Source: Pontibacterium sinense (GTDB lineage Bacteria; Pseudomonadota; Gammaproteobacteria; Pseudomonadales; Balneatricaceae). Taken from it: DNA of 64,000 nt. Numbering within the stretch: position 1 is the stretch's first letter; each line of letters begins with the position of its first letter. The notes beneath the pieces are model-generated. The model searched no databases. It had not been told where the DNA came from and worked only from the letters and a program-made list of their open reading frames with translations. Both the position numbers and the translations under genes were made by a program. The stretch spans positions 37,614 through 101,613 of the forward strand of contig NZ_JADEYS010000019.1 in the NCBI RefSeq assembly GCF_015209595.1, written 5' to 3'. Below, in pieces: positions 21,833-32,811 of this stretch.

Positions 21833-21894
21833 CGATGTGCAACAATCGCACGAATCCCTGAGACCGACTCGTATTTCGGTGGATTGTTGCATCG
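21833..21894. repeat. long imperfect inverted repeat upstream of tetR
   Basis: CGATGTGCAACAATC at 21833-21847 pairs with GATTGTTGCATCG at 21882-21894, allowing a two-base bulge: a 13-bp stem around a 34-base loop. A further GCAGGG/CCCTGC hairpin lies at about 21909-21928. The segment 21821-21957 is otherwise without a gene. It may hold ytoQ transcript-end structures or a regulator site. Confidence 0.5.
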
Positions 21895-21957
21895 TACTGC
21901 CGCGACCGCAGGGGGAGTATGCCCTGCCCTTCTTTCCCTAAGAACCAAGGGAGCTGG

Positions 21958-22404
21958 TTAGTAATCCAGACAGAGGTATTTCAGTACTTCGATTACCTGA
22001 TCGGTGTTCTCTGCCACGGCATGTGCCGCTGCATCGATCTCTTTCAGGGGATGGGTCAATTCAGGTGCGTGCTCCACGATCAGGGATTTGCCCAGCGCGA
22101 TAGCGATACCCGCGTCGAAAGCAGCATTCCACTGACGGTACTTATCACCAAAGCGAACTACGACAATATCGGCACGTTTCAGCGCCGTCATATGACGCAT
22201 GGTGTTAATTTTGGCGGCTTTGTGATCTTTCCAGAACGCTTTGTCTTCAGCGCCCAGCAGCTCATCACCGCAGTCGTCGCTGGATGCGTGATCGGTGTTT
22301 GGAGTCAGAATGTCGACCGGCAGGCCGTTCATCTCAACGGCCCGTTTGATCTGGTCACGCCAGTCGGTGTGAATTTCACCGGATAGGTAAAGTGTATAAC
22401 GCAT
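21958..22404 (-). CDS. ytoQ: YtoQ family protein
   Basis: 148 aa, matching the YtoQ family (related in fold to nucleoside 2-deoxyribosyltransferases): MRYTLYLSGEIHTDWRDQI, then TPNTDHASSDDCGDELLG, IVVVRFGDKYRQWNAAFDAG and a C-terminal EVLKYLCLDY. No function is established for the family. A strong GAGGAGG precedes the ATG. It follows trkH in the same direction with a 27-bp gap. Confidence 0.85.
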   Translation of the reverse strand: MRYTLYLSGEIHTDWRDQIKRAVEMNGLPVDILTPNTDHASSDDCGDELLGAEDKAFWKDHKAAKINTMRHMTALKRADIVVVRFGDKYRQWNAAFDAGIAIALGKSLIVEHAPELTHPLKEIDAAAHAVAENTDQVIEVLKYLCLDY

Positions 22405-22431
22405 GGTTACCTCCTCTTCAGAAGGTTCCTA

Positions 22432-23880
22432 TTATCTGCGCCAGAAGATCGGTGTAAACAGGACCAACAAAGTAAATACTTCCAACCGGCCCAATAACAT
22501 CGCAAAACAGAGCACCCACTTAGCCGTATCGTTGATATCGCCGTAGTGAGCGGAGACATCACCCAGACCCGGTCCTAAGTTGTTTAGCGTGGCACCGACA
22601 GCAGACCAGGCGGTCACCTGATCCAGACCCGTTGCCAACAAGGTAATCAGCATGACTACAAATACAATCATGTAGACGGAGAAGAAGCCCCAGACCGCTT
22701 CTAGTACCCGATCGGAGATGGGGGTGTTGCCCAGTTTTACAGGAATGACAGCGTTGGGGTGCACCAGGCGCTGAATCTCACGATAGCCCTGCTTCAGGAT
22801 CAGCAGGATGCGGATTACTTTCATGCCACCGCCGGTGGAGCCGGCACAACCCCCGGCAAAGGCCGCGACAAAGAGTAAGAACGGCAACATCGTGGGCCAG
22901 TGGGCAAAATCAGCGGTCGCAAAGCCTGTTGTGGTCGCAATTGAGACCACCATAAAGGCTGACTTACGCAGTGAGTCACCGGGTTCGTACGTGTTTGTTA
23001 TCGTGAGAGCCACAAACGACAACGCAATAATGGCCGTCAGAACCGTCAGGTAAAAGCGGAATTCCGGGTCCAAAAAGTAGTGCTTCAGGCTGCGGTGTTT
23101 CCACGCAAAGAAGTGCAGGCTGAAGTTGATGCCTGAGATCACCATAAAGAAGATGGCGATGCCCTCGATCAGCTCAGAATCAAAGTAGCCGATACTGGCA
23201 TCATGGGTGGAAAAACCACCGATGGCGACGGTCGAAAAGCTGTGCCCAACGGCATCAAACAGTGTCATTCCTGCGGCCCAGTAGCCCAGGGCGCAGAGCA
23301 CGGTCAGGGACAGATAGATGTACCACAAGGCTTTTGCGGTTTCGGTAATACGCGGGGTCAGCTTGGAATCTTTGACCGGTCCCGGAGTTTCTGCACGGTA
23401 GAGCTGCATTCCCCCGATACCGAGCATCGGCAGAATGGCCACCGCCAATACGATAATACCCATACCGCCCAGCCATTGAAGCTGCTGGCGATACCAGAGG
23501 ATCGACTCAGGCAGCTGATCGATACCGGTCATCACCGTTGCTCCGGTTGTCGTCAGGCCTGACAGGGACTCAAACAGCGCGTCAACAAAGGATAGATGGG
23601 GGTTGTCTGCCAGCATTAGAGGCAATGCACCAAACAGCCCCAGTACGGCCCAGAAAAGCACCGTAACCAGGAAACCGTCACGTGTTCGCAGGTCCTGCCG
23701 GACCCGGTGAACCGGAATCCAGAGCATGAAGCCGGTGACGAGCGTGATTGCAAAACCCGCTGCAAACGCCATCAACGTGTTGTCTTCATAGTGCATGGAG
23801 ATCAGCATGGGTGGCAGCATGGTGATGCTGAAGATCATCAGCAGAATGCCAAGAATGCGGAGGATCACCTTGTAGTGCAT
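22432..23880 (-). CDS. trkH: Trk potassium uptake protein TrkH
   Basis: Inner-membrane K+ channel subunit, 482 aa, with eight or more membrane segments and four selectivity-filter-like loops, for example LSGLTTTGATVMTG, HSFSTVAIGGFSTHD, VSIATTTGFATADF and GATLNNLGPGLGDV. It is gated by the TrkA ring encoded immediately upstream (13-bp gap). Its length agrees with the family. Confidence 0.96.
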   Translation of the reverse strand: MHYKVILRILGILLMIFSITMLPPMLISMHYEDNTLMAFAAGFAITLVTGFMLWIPVHRVRQDLRTRDGFLVTVLFWAVLGLFGALPLMLADNPHLSFVDALFESLSGLTTTGATVMTGIDQLPESILWYRQQLQWLGGMGIIVLAVAILPMLGIGGMQLYRAETPGPVKDSKLTPRITETAKALWYIYLSLTVLCALGYWAAGMTLFDAVGHSFSTVAIGGFSTHDASIGYFDSELIEGIAIFFMVISGINFSLHFFAWKHRSLKHYFLDPEFRFYLTVLTAIIALSFVALTITNTYEPGDSLRKSAFMVVSIATTTGFATADFAHWPTMLPFLLFVAAFAGGCAGSTGGGMKVIRILLILKQGYREIQRLVHPNAVIPVKLGNTPISDRVLEAVWGFFSVYMIVFVVMLITLLATGLDQVTAWSAVGATLNNLGPGLGDVSAHYGDINDTAKWVLCFAMLLGRLEVFTLLVLFTPIFWRR

Positions 23881-23893
23881 CAGTATGTCCTGA

Positions 23894-25270
23894 TCAGAAG
23901 AATGCTAAGCCAACCTGGAAGAGTCGTTCGACTTCGCCAATGCGTTTTTTGTCGACCAGGAAAAGAATGACATGGTCGCCGTTTTCGACCATGACATCGT
24001 CGTGCGCAATCAATACTTCCTCATCCCGCACGATGGCACCGATCGTGGTACCCGGTGGGAGATTAATCTCTTCGATGGTGCGTCCCACCACTTTGGATGA
24101 GCGCTTATCTCCGTGCGCGACCGCTTCCAATGCCTCGGCTGCACCGCGGCGCAATGAGTGCACGGCGGCTACATCACCACGGCGTACGTGGGTCAGCAAT
24201 GCACCGATGGTGGTTTGCTGCGGCGAGATGGCAATATCAATTGCCCCGCCCTGCACCAGATCGACATAGGCCGGATTGTTAATCAGCGTCATCACAGTAC
24301 GTGCGCCTAAGCGCTTGGCGAGCATCGAGGCCATGATGTTGGCTTCGTCGTCGTTGGTCAGGGCGCAGAATACGTCGGTATCTTCGATGTTCTCTTCCAT
24401 CAACAGATCGCGGTCAGATGCGCTGCCGTGCAATACGATGGTGTTGTTCAGGTTGCGGGCCAGATGGTTACAGCGCTGCATGCCTCGCTCGATGATTTTT
24501 ACCTGGAAACTGTCTTCGATACTTTCTGCCAGACGGGCACCGATGTTGCCGCCGCCGGCAATCATGATGCGTTTGTATGGTCGATCAAGACGACGCAGCT
24601 CGCTCATCACGGCGCGAATATCGCGTTTTGCCGCAATGAAGAACACCTCATCATCGGCTTCGATCACCGTATCCCCTTTCGGGATGATCGGACTACCACG
24701 ACGGAAGATCGCGGCTACACGGGTATCGATAGAGGGCATGTGGGCGCGCAAGAAGGATATTTCGCGTCCGACCAGTGGACCGCCGTAGTAAGCTTTTACC
24801 GCCACCAACTGGGCTTTGCCGTCGGCAAAATCCAATACCTGCAACGCACCCGGATGCTGGATCAAACGCTTGATATGGCGTGTAACCAGCTGCTCTGGAC
24901 TGATCAGGACATCCACCGGAATGCCTTTGGGTCCAAAGATGGAGTGGTTCTTCTTCAGGTAATCATGCTCGCGGACACGGGCAATCTTGGTGGGGGTGTT
25001 AAACAAGGTCTGACTGAGCTGGCAGGCGACCATGTTCACTTCGTCGGAGTTAGTGACCGCAATCAGCATGTCTGCATCCTGCGCACCGGACTGATCCAGA
25101 ACGGTGGGGTAAGAGGCCTTACCCTCGACCGTGCGGATGTCGAGACGGTCCTGCAACTCGCGCAAGCGGGCGGTATCCGTATCCACAATCGTGATGTCAT
25201 TGGCTTCACTGGCAAGGTTCTCTGCCAGTGTGCCACCTACCTGCCCTGCTCCGAGGATAATGATCTTCAT
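23894..25270 (-). CDS. trkA: Trk system NAD-binding protein TrkA
   Basis: Cytoplasmic regulator of TrkH, 458 aa, with two RCK modules. Each has a dinucleotide-binding motif: [13 protein letters not shown] at about residue 7 and [13 protein letters not shown] near 239. It follows rsmB, the usual fmt-rsmB-trkA-trkH order of gammaproteobacteria. Confidence 0.97.
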   Translation of the reverse strand: MKIIILGAGQVGGTLAENLASEANDITIVDTDTARLRELQDRLDIRTVEGKASYPTVLDQSGAQDADMLIAVTNSDEVNMVACQLSQTLFNTPTKIARVREHDYLKKNHSIFGPKGIPVDVLISPEQLVTRHIKRLIQHPGALQVLDFADGKAQLVAVKAYYGGPLVGREISFLRAHMPSIDTRVAAIFRRGSPIIPKGDTVIEADDEVFFIAAKRDIRAVMSELRRLDRPYKRIMIAGGGNIGARLAESIEDSFQVKIIERGMQRCNHLARNLNNTIVLHGSASDRDLLMEENIEDTDVFCALTNDDEANIMASMLAKRLGARTVMTLINNPAYVDLVQGGAIDIAISPQQTTIGALLTHVRRGDVAAVHSLRRGAAEALEAVAHGDKRSSKVVGRTIEEINLPPGTTIGAIVRDEEVLIAHDDVMVENGDHVILFLVDKKRIGEVERLFQVGLAFF

Positions 25271-25295
25271 GATCTGGTCTTATCTACCCACTGCC

Positions 25296-26606
25296 CTAAT
25301 CAACTGCTTTGGTCAGCAGAGCGTAATAGAACCCGTCGTGGCTGTTGGGTATTGCGAAAAGCTGACGACCGTACGGTCGGCTAACGCCCCAATCTGCGCT
25401 TAACGGGATATGCTCCGCATCGTTCTGTTGCGTAACGAATCGTTTGATAAGCCTTTCATTTTCCTGCGGAAAGATGGAACAGGTGGCGTAAAGAAGCTTA
25501 CCGCCGGGTGCTAACATCTGCCAAAGGTTCTGCAGGATACTTAACTGTATATCGGCGAGCGCCGCAATGTCCTCACCTTTACGCAGGTATTTTATATCCG
25601 GGTGACGGCGAATGACACCGGTAGCGGAGCATGGTGCGTCCAGCAGAATACGGTCGTAAGCATGTTTGTCCCACCAATCGTCTTTGCTGGCATCGGCGAT
25701 GTACAGGTTGGCTTCGAGCTTCAGACGGGCGAGATTATCGTAGACCCGATCGGTACGACGTTTTTCCAGCTCGACGGCGTCAACGTGTGATAGCTCAGCT
25801 TCCTGTTCCAGAATGTGACCCAGCTTTCCGCCGGGGGCCGCGCAGGCATCAAGCACCCGTTGTCCCGGTTGCAGATCCAGCAGTTCAGCGGATAGCTGAG
25901 CGGCTTCATCCTGCACGCTGAACCAGCCGTCGTCGTATCCCGGCAGGATAGTGACATCACAAGCTTCTTCCAGCGTGACACCCTGCGGACTTAATGGCGT
26001 CGCAGTGGCATCAATCTCTTCATCCGCCAGCGCCTGCAAAAAGTCTTCACGGCTGATCTGCTGCTTATTTACACGTAACGTTAGCGGTGCATCGCTGTCG
26101 TTGTTGCCGTCGATGATTTTCTGCCAGTGATCGGGCCAGTTGTTCTGAACCTTGCGAATAAACCACTCAGGGTGATTTTGGCGTCCCAGCTCGCTTTCCA
26201 GGACCTTCTCTTCAATCGCTTCGGTCTCGCGCTGATAGCGACGCAGAACGCCGTTAATCAGGCTTGCGGCCCAGGATTTTTTCAGCCCGTGCGCCGCTTC
26301 AACGGTTTCGTTAATGGCGGCATGAGCCGGAACGCGAAGGCTACGAAGTTGGTAAATGCCCACTAACAGCAATGCGCGAATATCAAAGTCAGCGACTTTG
26401 AATGGGCGTTTCAGCAACTTGTTGGCGATAATATTGAGCTGCTGAAAGTCACGCATGGTGCCGTAGCACAGCTGACGTAACAGGCCGCGGTCGCGTTCGG
26501 GGCAGCGAGCAGCGGCTTCGGGCAGAACGGCATTCAATGAACCCTGGTGGCGCAGAAGGGGTTCAAGCGTTTCTGCTGCGAGCTGTCTTACGTTTACATT
26601 CATCAT
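25296..26606 (-). CDS. rsmB: 16S rRNA (cytosine-967-C5)-methyltransferase
   Basis: SAM-dependent methyltransferase, 436 aa. It has a NusB-like N-terminal RNA-binding domain (about 1-140) and a Rossmann methyltransferase domain with LDACAAPGGKLGHI. The two catalytic cysteines are in DAPCSATGVIRRHPDIK and YATCSIFPQEN. Two consecutive ATG codons begin the gene directly after the fmt stop; either may be used. Confidence 0.96.
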   Translation of the reverse strand: MMNVNVRQLAAETLEPLLRHQGSLNAVLPEAAARCPERDRGLLRQLCYGTMRDFQQLNIIANKLLKRPFKVADFDIRALLLVGIYQLRSLRVPAHAAINETVEAAHGLKKSWAASLINGVLRRYQRETEAIEEKVLESELGRQNHPEWFIRKVQNNWPDHWQKIIDGNNDSDAPLTLRVNKQQISREDFLQALADEEIDATATPLSPQGVTLEEACDVTILPGYDDGWFSVQDEAAQLSAELLDLQPGQRVLDACAAPGGKLGHILEQEAELSHVDAVELEKRRTDRVYDNLARLKLEANLYIADASKDDWWDKHAYDRILLDAPCSATGVIRRHPDIKYLRKGEDIAALADIQLSILQNLWQMLAPGGKLLYATCSIFPQENERLIKRFVTQQNDAEHIPLSADWGVSRPYGRQLFAIPNSHDGFYYALLTKAVD

Positions 26607-27554
26607 TTAATCCAGCTGTTTGCCGACAGGGAACAGATCGCGTTTGGCATTTAAGACGGCTGCCGTGTCGAGTGGTTTGCCACCGGGTAACTGAATATTC
26701 GTCAGTAGCAGGTTGCCTTCACCGCAGGCAATACTCAGGGTCTTCTTGGTGACTTCGGCGACGGCACCGGGCGCTTCGGTACTGGATGTGTCGGACGCTT
26801 GAGCACCCCAGATACGCATGGTTTTACCGTCCAGAGAGCAATACGCTACAGGCCAGGGTGACAGGCCGCGGATCTGGCGCTCAATCTCGGTCGCAGAGCG
26901 GGACCAGTCGATCTCACCTTCCTGCTTTTCCAGTTTGTGTGCGTAGTTCGCCAGTGAATCGTCCTGTTTCTCCGGTTCGACCTTACCGTCACGAATCAGC
27001 CCTAGGGTTGTCACTAGTGCTTCAGCGCCCTGCTCTGCCAGTTGATCGTGCAGATCACCGCTGGTATCCCCCGCGTTGATGGGCGTTTCCACTTTATAGA
27101 GCATGTCGCCCGTATCCAGCCCGACATCCATCTGCATGATAGTGATACCGGTCAGTTTGTCACCGGCCAATACTGCCCGATGTATTGGTGCAGCGCCCCG
27201 CCAGCGTGGCAGGAGGGAGCCGTGCACGTTGATGCAACCCAGACGCGGGGTATCCAGCACCGCTTTGGGTAGCAACAGGCCGTAGGCGACAACCACCATA
27301 ATATCGGCATCGAGTGCCGCCAGTTCTGCCTGCTCAGCGTCACCTTTCAGGCTCAGCGGCTGGTAAACGGCAATATCATGCTCCAGCGCCAGCTTTTTAA
27401 CCGGGCTCGGGGTCAGTTTACGGCCACGTCCGGCTGGGCGATCAGGCTGGGTGTATACGGCAATGACTTCATGCTCTGAATTGAGCAGTGCTTGCAAACT
27501 GGATGCGGCAAAATCAGGTGTGCCGGCAAAGACAATGCGAAGAGGCTTGGACAT
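26607..27554 (-). CDS. fmt: methionyl-tRNA formyltransferase
   Basis: Formylates initiator Met-tRNA, 315 aa. The formyltransferase domain shows [16 protein letters not shown], then [19 protein letters not shown] with the catalytic His and Asn region. The C-terminal OB-like tRNA-binding domain follows. The start is ATG at 27554 with AGGAG seven bases upstream; the preceding TTG codon is not needed. It pairs with def upstream. Confidence 0.97.
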   Translation of the reverse strand: MSKPLRIVFAGTPDFAASSLQALLNSEHEVIAVYTQPDRPAGRGRKLTPSPVKKLALEHDIAVYQPLSLKGDAEQAELAALDADIMVVVAYGLLLPKAVLDTPRLGCINVHGSLLPRWRGAAPIHRAVLAGDKLTGITIMQMDVGLDTGDMLYKVETPINAGDTSGDLHDQLAEQGAEALVTTLGLIRDGKVEPEKQDDSLANYAHKLEKQEGEIDWSRSATEIERQIRGLSPWPVAYCSLDGKTMRIWGAQASDTSSTEAPGAVAEVTKKTLSIACGEGNLLLTNIQLPGGKPLDTAAVLNAKRDLFPVGKQLD

Positions 27555-27655
27555 CAATCTACTCCTGAAACCAAAACAGGTTTGTCACGGCAGTTACGCA
27601 TGTATCTTGGCAACTGTCCGGGCAAACCTGTTGTTGGAGGTGTCGGGTCACGGTT

Positions 27656-28168
27656 TTAAGCGTGAGCTTCCTGACGGTGTTTCTTTTCCAGCTTACCGCG
27701 GATGCGGTTACGTTTAAGCGTAGAAATATGATCTACGAAAAGCTTACCGTTGAGATGATCCAGCTCGTGCTGCACACAGACCGCGAGCAGGTCATTGGCT
27801 TCGAAACTGTATTCTTCACCATCACGGTTCAATGCGGTCACGCGGATGCTTTGCGGACGTACCACATCTTCATAGTAACCCGGTACGGAGAGACAGCCTT
27901 CCTGATACTTGTGAGGCTCTTCGTCGAGTACTTCGAATTCCGGATTGATCATCACCAGCGGATCGTCCTGCTCTTCCGACAGATCCATCGTGACGATGCG
28001 CAGATGGATATCTACCTGCGTTGCCGCAAGGCCAATTCCTGGTGCGTCATACATGGTTTCGAACATGTCATCGATGATGGTGCGGATCTCATCGTTGACC
28101 TCGGTCACCGGTTCAGCCACTGTGCGTAGACGTGGGTCCGGAAATTCTAGAATCTTAAGTTTTGCCAT
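27656..28168 (-). CDS. def: peptide deformylase
   Basis: Removes the N-formyl group from nascent proteins; 170 aa. The three metal-site motifs are intact: [17 protein letters not shown] and QHELDHLNG. It is the first gene of the leftward def-fmt-rsmB-trkA-trkH group and diverges from the LysM gene. Confidence 0.97.
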   Translation of the reverse strand: MAKLKILEFPDPRLRTVAEPVTEVNDEIRTIIDDMFETMYDAPGIGLAATQVDIHLRIVTMDLSEEQDDPLVMINPEFEVLDEEPHKYQEGCLSVPGYYEDVVRPQSIRVTALNRDGEEYSFEANDLLAVCVQHELDHLNGKLFVDHISTLKRNRIRGKLEKKHRQEAHA

Positions 28169-28374
28169 CGTTTCTTCAGGTTGATACGGTTGATATGATT
28201 AGCCGTAACTCATCTAATCTGGGTTGTTTCCCGTGGCAGAAAATAATGCCTGTCCGACTGGGAACCTATTAGCTACATATTATACTGATTGCGACGCTCA
28301 ATGCATTGTCGTTACGCCGTTTGACCCAAATATCGTCGAATGGGTTTCGGTGAATGACATCAAAGGACATAGAA

Positions 28375-29406
28375 ATGAAAAAGTTTCTCTGCGCTCTGGC
28401 CGCTGTATGGTTGCTGGTAAGCTTGCCAGCGCAAGCCAATGCCCGAAAGGATGTACTGCAACTTAGGGAAGATCGGCCGCAGGAATATGTGGTAGTGAAA
28501 GGCGATACCTTATGGGATATCTCGTCCCGTTTTCTGGAAAGCCCGTGGCGCTGGCCGGAAGTCTGGGATATGAATGCGCAGATCCCCAACCCACATCTGA
28601 TCTACCCGGGCGATGTAATCTATCTGGTCTGGGAAAATGGTCAGCCGAAGCTTAAAGTCCGCCGGGGTATGCGTAAACTGAGCCCGACCGCTCGGGCGCA
28701 ACCGTTGGATCGGGCGATTCCGGCGATCCCACTTAGAGATATTCTCAGCTTTCTGGAAGAGACCCGGGTTATAGATCAGAGCCTGTTCAAGAAAGCACCG
28801 TATGTACTGGCGGGTAAAAACCAGCGTCTGATTGCCGGCGCCGGTGACCGTATCTATGCCCGTGGCAGTTTGCTGGAAGATCTGCGCCGTCAGGTGGTCT
28901 ACCGTGCGACCAACGAGTACGTTGACCCTGAGACCCAGGAGGAACTGGGGTATGAGCTGACGAAAGTGTCAGATGTCACTGTGGACGATGAAAATGATGA
29001 TGTGGTCAGCCTGAGCGTTAACCGTTCGGTGCTGGAAACCCGCGCATTGGATCGGGTGATCCCGGCAGAAGAGCAGCGGATACAGTCAGTGTTCTATCCA
29101 AAACCGTCGCCCGAAGCGCTCACCGGTAAGATCCTGTCTGTATTGGGAGCGGTGAACGACGGTGGTCAGTTTGATGTTGTGGCGCTCAACCGAGGCGTCC
29201 GCGAAGGGTTAGAGCCGGGGCACGTATTTGCAATTTATCGTACCGGTGAGATGGTGGTGGATCCGATTACAAAAGAGAAACTGCAATTACCGGCGGAACG
29301 GTCGGGTCTGATGATGGTGTTCAAAACCTTTGAGAAAGTCTCCTACGGCCTGATTATGATGAGTTCCAACGTGGTGTCTGTCGGCGATGAAGTTCGCGAA
29401 CCTTAG
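28375..29406 (+). CDS. LysM domain protein linked to dprA
   Basis: 343 aa, with a signal peptide (MKKFLCALAAVWLLVSLPAQANA). A single LysM peptidoglycan-binding motif follows (YVVVKGDTLWDISSRFL to YPGDVIYLVW, about 42-90). The rest is an uncharacterised C-terminal region with a conserved Asn-Arg-Gly (VALNRGVREGLEPGHVFAIY). The ATG at 28375 follows AAAGGACA at good spacing; an earlier in-frame start at 28354 would mask the signal peptide. The def / LysM-dprA arrangement is conserved in Pseudomonas-like genomes. The function is unknown. Confidence 0.85.
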   Translation: MKKFLCALAAVWLLVSLPAQANARKDVLQLREDRPQEYVVVKGDTLWDISSRFLESPWRWPEVWDMNAQIPNPHLIYPGDVIYLVWENGQPKLKVRRGMRKLSPTARAQPLDRAIPAIPLRDILSFLEETRVIDQSLFKKAPYVLAGKNQRLIAGAGDRIYARGSLLEDLRRQVVYRATNEYVDPETQEELGYELTKVSDVTVDDENDDVVSLSVNRSVLETRALDRVIPAEEQRIQSVFYPKPSPEALTGKILSVLGAVNDGGQFDVVALNRGVREGLEPGHVFAIYRTGEMVVDPITKEKLQLPAERSGLMMVFKTFEKVSYGLIMMSSNVVSVGDEVREP

Positions 29407-29496
29407 CGGGTGGCAGCCAGCGTTTAAATGAATAAACGCGGGTTGGATGACCCGCGCATTGACCAACATAAAGTACCAATACAAGGAAGTGATAAG

Positions 29497-30612
29497 ATGC
29501 AAAGTGATCCGATGGATTGGGTCGCCGTGGCTGCATTGCCCCGTGTGGGCGCAACGGCGTTTCTGCGTTTGCTCGAAAGTGGCTGGCCGCCACATCGCAT
29601 AGTGCGCGCCAGTGAAGATGAGTGGCAGTGGCTGGGATTAAACCTGTTGGCTCGCCAGAACCTGCAGGCCCTTAAACATGGGCGCGGCCCGTTGAAAGAG
29701 ATCCAGCTTAATGTCCGTGACTGGTTAAAACAGCCGGATACCCACCTGCTGACACTAGACAATGACCACTACCCCGCCCTGCTGAAAACCATTGCTGATC
29801 CACCGCCACTGCTTTATGTGCGCGGTGCGCTTGACCAGTTGCACCTACCACAAATCGCCATGGTTGGTAGCCGCAGCGCCAGTCGCGCGGGTGTTCAACA
29901 TGCGTCTGAATTCTCTGCGGCGCTGACACGCGCCGGTTTCATCGTGACTTCTGGCATGGCGCACGGTATCGATGGTGCGGCACATCAGGCTGCAGTGAAC
30001 CTGAACCGACCCACCATCGCTGTATTTGGCACGGGACCGGATGTGCTGTATCCCGCCCGGCACCGTATTCTGGCCAGTCAGATTCTGGAGACTGGTGGCG
30101 CCTGGGTCAGTGAACTGCCGCCCGGAACCAGCCCTCTAGGCCACAACTTTCCCCGTCGCAACCGTATTATCAGTGGCTTAAGCGCCGGCGTGCTGGTGGT
30201 TGAGGCCGCGCCGCGCAGTGGATCGCTGATCACTGCGCGACAGGCGTTAGAGCAGGGGCGTGAAGTATTTGCCCTGCCCGGTGCGTTGAATAACCCACTC
30301 AGTCAGGGATGTCATAAGCTGATCCGTGAAGGCGGCCAGCTCGTCTCGTCGGTGGATCATATTCTCGAACAACTGGCACCGATGCTGGGTGCTTATGCTG
30401 TGGAGGATGCCCCGGCGGTTGAGCCGACAGTACTCCCCGAGCTGAGCACACAGGAAAATAATCTGTTGCAGGCACTGGGCTTTGAACACGTCAGTATGGA
30501 TCAGTTGGTGGCGCTGACCGGCATTTCGGTGGCTGATCTCAACGTATTATTGATCTCTTTAGAGTTAAAAGGCGTGCTTGAAAACAGCGGTGACGGATAC
30601 TGCCGTATCTAA
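29497..30612 (+). CDS. dprA: DNA-processing protein DprA
   Basis: RecA loader for incoming single-stranded DNA in transformation; 371 aa. It has an N-terminal helical domain, a Rossmann-like core with AMVGSRSASRAG, SGMAHGIDGAAHQAA, FPRRNRIISGLSAGVLVVEA and GREVFALPGALNNPLSQG, and a C-terminal winged-helix domain. The start is ATG at 29497 behind AAGGA; an earlier start at 29428 adds 23 residues outside the family. Natural competence cannot be inferred from dprA alone. Confidence 0.94.
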   Translation: MQSDPMDWVAVAALPRVGATAFLRLLESGWPPHRIVRASEDEWQWLGLNLLARQNLQALKHGRGPLKEIQLNVRDWLKQPDTHLLTLDNDHYPALLKTIADPPPLLYVRGALDQLHLPQIAMVGSRSASRAGVQHASEFSAALTRAGFIVTSGMAHGIDGAAHQAAVNLNRPTIAVFGTGPDVLYPARHRILASQILETGGAWVSELPPGTSPLGHNFPRRNRIISGLSAGVLVVEAAPRSGSLITARQALEQGREVFALPGALNNPLSQGCHKLIREGGQLVSSVDHILEQLAPMLGAYAVEDAPAVEPTVLPELSTQENNLLQALGFEHVSMDQLVALTGISVADLNVLLISLELKGVLENSGDGYCRI

Positions 30613-30784
30613 CAAGTACCGCATGACCTGAAATGCTTAGAAAAAGTAAGGAATTGATTTGCTGCACGCTAAGGTTATAGATGGTTTGGAATGTATGAAA
30701 AACTGGCATAAGGCGGGCTTGCAAGCGGGGCGTTGAACGTTTAGTGTTCACTGTTTTCCGTTAATATTGAACGCCGAGAGCAAA

Positions 30785-31297
30785 ATGTCTAAACCATTTA
30801 TTGCCATTCTGATGGGTTCTGATTCCGATCTGCCTATCATGAAAACTGCAGTTGAAACGCTGAAATCCCTGAACGTTGAATGTGAAGTTAAAGTGAGCTC
30901 TGCTCACCGTACTCCGGTACAGACTCACGACTACGTAAAAGACGCTGACGCGCGTGGCGCTGTTGCCTTCATCTGTGCTGCAGGTATGGCGGCTCATTTG
31001 GCGGGTGCTGTTGCTGCAAACACTACTAAGCCAGTGATTGGTGTACCAATCAACTCCTCTCTGGACGGTCTGGACGCGCTGCTGTCTACTGTTCAGATGC
31101 CGGGTGGCATTCCAGTTGCAACCGTTGCTATCGGTAAAGCAGGCGCGAAAAACGCAGCTTACCTGGCGGCTCAGATCATGGCGGTTGGTGATGCTGATCT
31201 GGCTCAGCGTCTGAAAGACGAGCGTCAGGCAAACACCGATGCAGTAATCGCAAAAGATGCTGCTCTGCAGGAAAAACTGAAGAACGGTGAGCTGTAA
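30785..31297 (+). CDS. purE: N5-carboxyaminoimidazole ribonucleotide mutase PurE
   Basis: Purine biosynthesis enzyme, 170 aa, class I: ILMGSDSDLPIMK, then SAHRTPVQTHDYV and AGMAAHLAGAVAA with the catalytic His, and MPGGIPVATVAIG. The ATG at 30785 begins the family; the six upstream in-frame residues are not part of it. It is placed between dprA and tsaC, which are usually adjacent in relatives, and no purK follows. Confidence 0.95.
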   Translation: MSKPFIAILMGSDSDLPIMKTAVETLKSLNVECEVKVSSAHRTPVQTHDYVKDADARGAVAFICAAGMAAHLAGAVAANTTKPVIGVPINSSLDGLDALLSTVQMPGGIPVATVAIGKAGAKNAAYLAAQIMAVGDADLAQRLKDERQANTDAVIAKDAALQEKLKNGEL

Positions 31298-31304
31298 GAC
31301 AGCG

Positions 31305-31862
31305 ATGAACTGGTGGCATATTCACCAGTCTGTTCGGGCGATGCGCCAAGGCGGCGTCATCGCCTATCCTACCGAGGCGGTCTGGGGCTTGGGATGTGAT
31401 CCCTTTAATGAAGAAGCTCTGGAACGTTTGCTGTACCTCAAAAGTCGCCCGCGTCATAAAGGTGTGATCCTGATCGCCGCCTCTGTGGCTCAGGTTGAAC
31501 CTCTCTTGCGTCACCTTGACCCTGCCCAGCGGCAGCGTGTTGAAGCGACCTGGCCAGGGCCTGTTACCTGGTTACTCCCCGATCCTGATCATCTGATTCC
31601 CGAATGGGTTAAAGGTAAACACAGCAGCGTTGCTGTGCGCGTCTCTGCGCATCCGGTGGTCCAGACGTTGTGTAACAGTTTTGGTGGACCTATCGTTTCC
31701 ACTTCGGCCAATCCAGCAGGCGCTCAGCCCGCCAAGGATCTGCTGCGAGTGAACCTATATTTCGCAAACCGGGTTGATGCGGTGATGCCGGGCCCTCTGG
31801 GCGATCTGGATCAGCCAACCCAAATTCGCGACCTGATCACCGAAGCTGTGATCAGAACCTGA
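31305..31862 (+). CDS. tsaC: threonylcarbamoyl-AMP synthase TsaC
   Basis: Makes threonylcarbamoyl-AMP for t6A37 of tRNAs; 185 aa. The YrdC fold begins with GGVIAYPTEAVWGLGCDP, followed by KSRPRHKGVILIAA, TWPGPVTWLLP and GPIVSTSANPAGAQPA. A GTG at 31287 inside purE could add six residues; the ATG at 31305 is preferred on family length. It lies between purE and hemF in the same direction. Confidence 0.93.
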   Translation: MNWWHIHQSVRAMRQGGVIAYPTEAVWGLGCDPFNEEALERLLYLKSRPRHKGVILIAASVAQVEPLLRHLDPAQRQRVEATWPGPVTWLLPDPDHLIPEWVKGKHSSVAVRVSAHPVVQTLCNSFGGPIVSTSANPAGAQPAKDLLRVNLYFANRVDAVMPGPLGDLDQPTQIRDLITEAVIRT

Positions 31863-31871
31863 TTTTATTAA

Positions 31872-32810
<939 letters not shown>

Positions 32811-32811
32811 T

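Noticed and set aside
30700..30784. PurR-like operator before purE
   Set aside because: The GAAC/GTTC inverted repeat lacks the ACGCAAACGTTTTCGT pattern, and PurR is not certain in this lineage.
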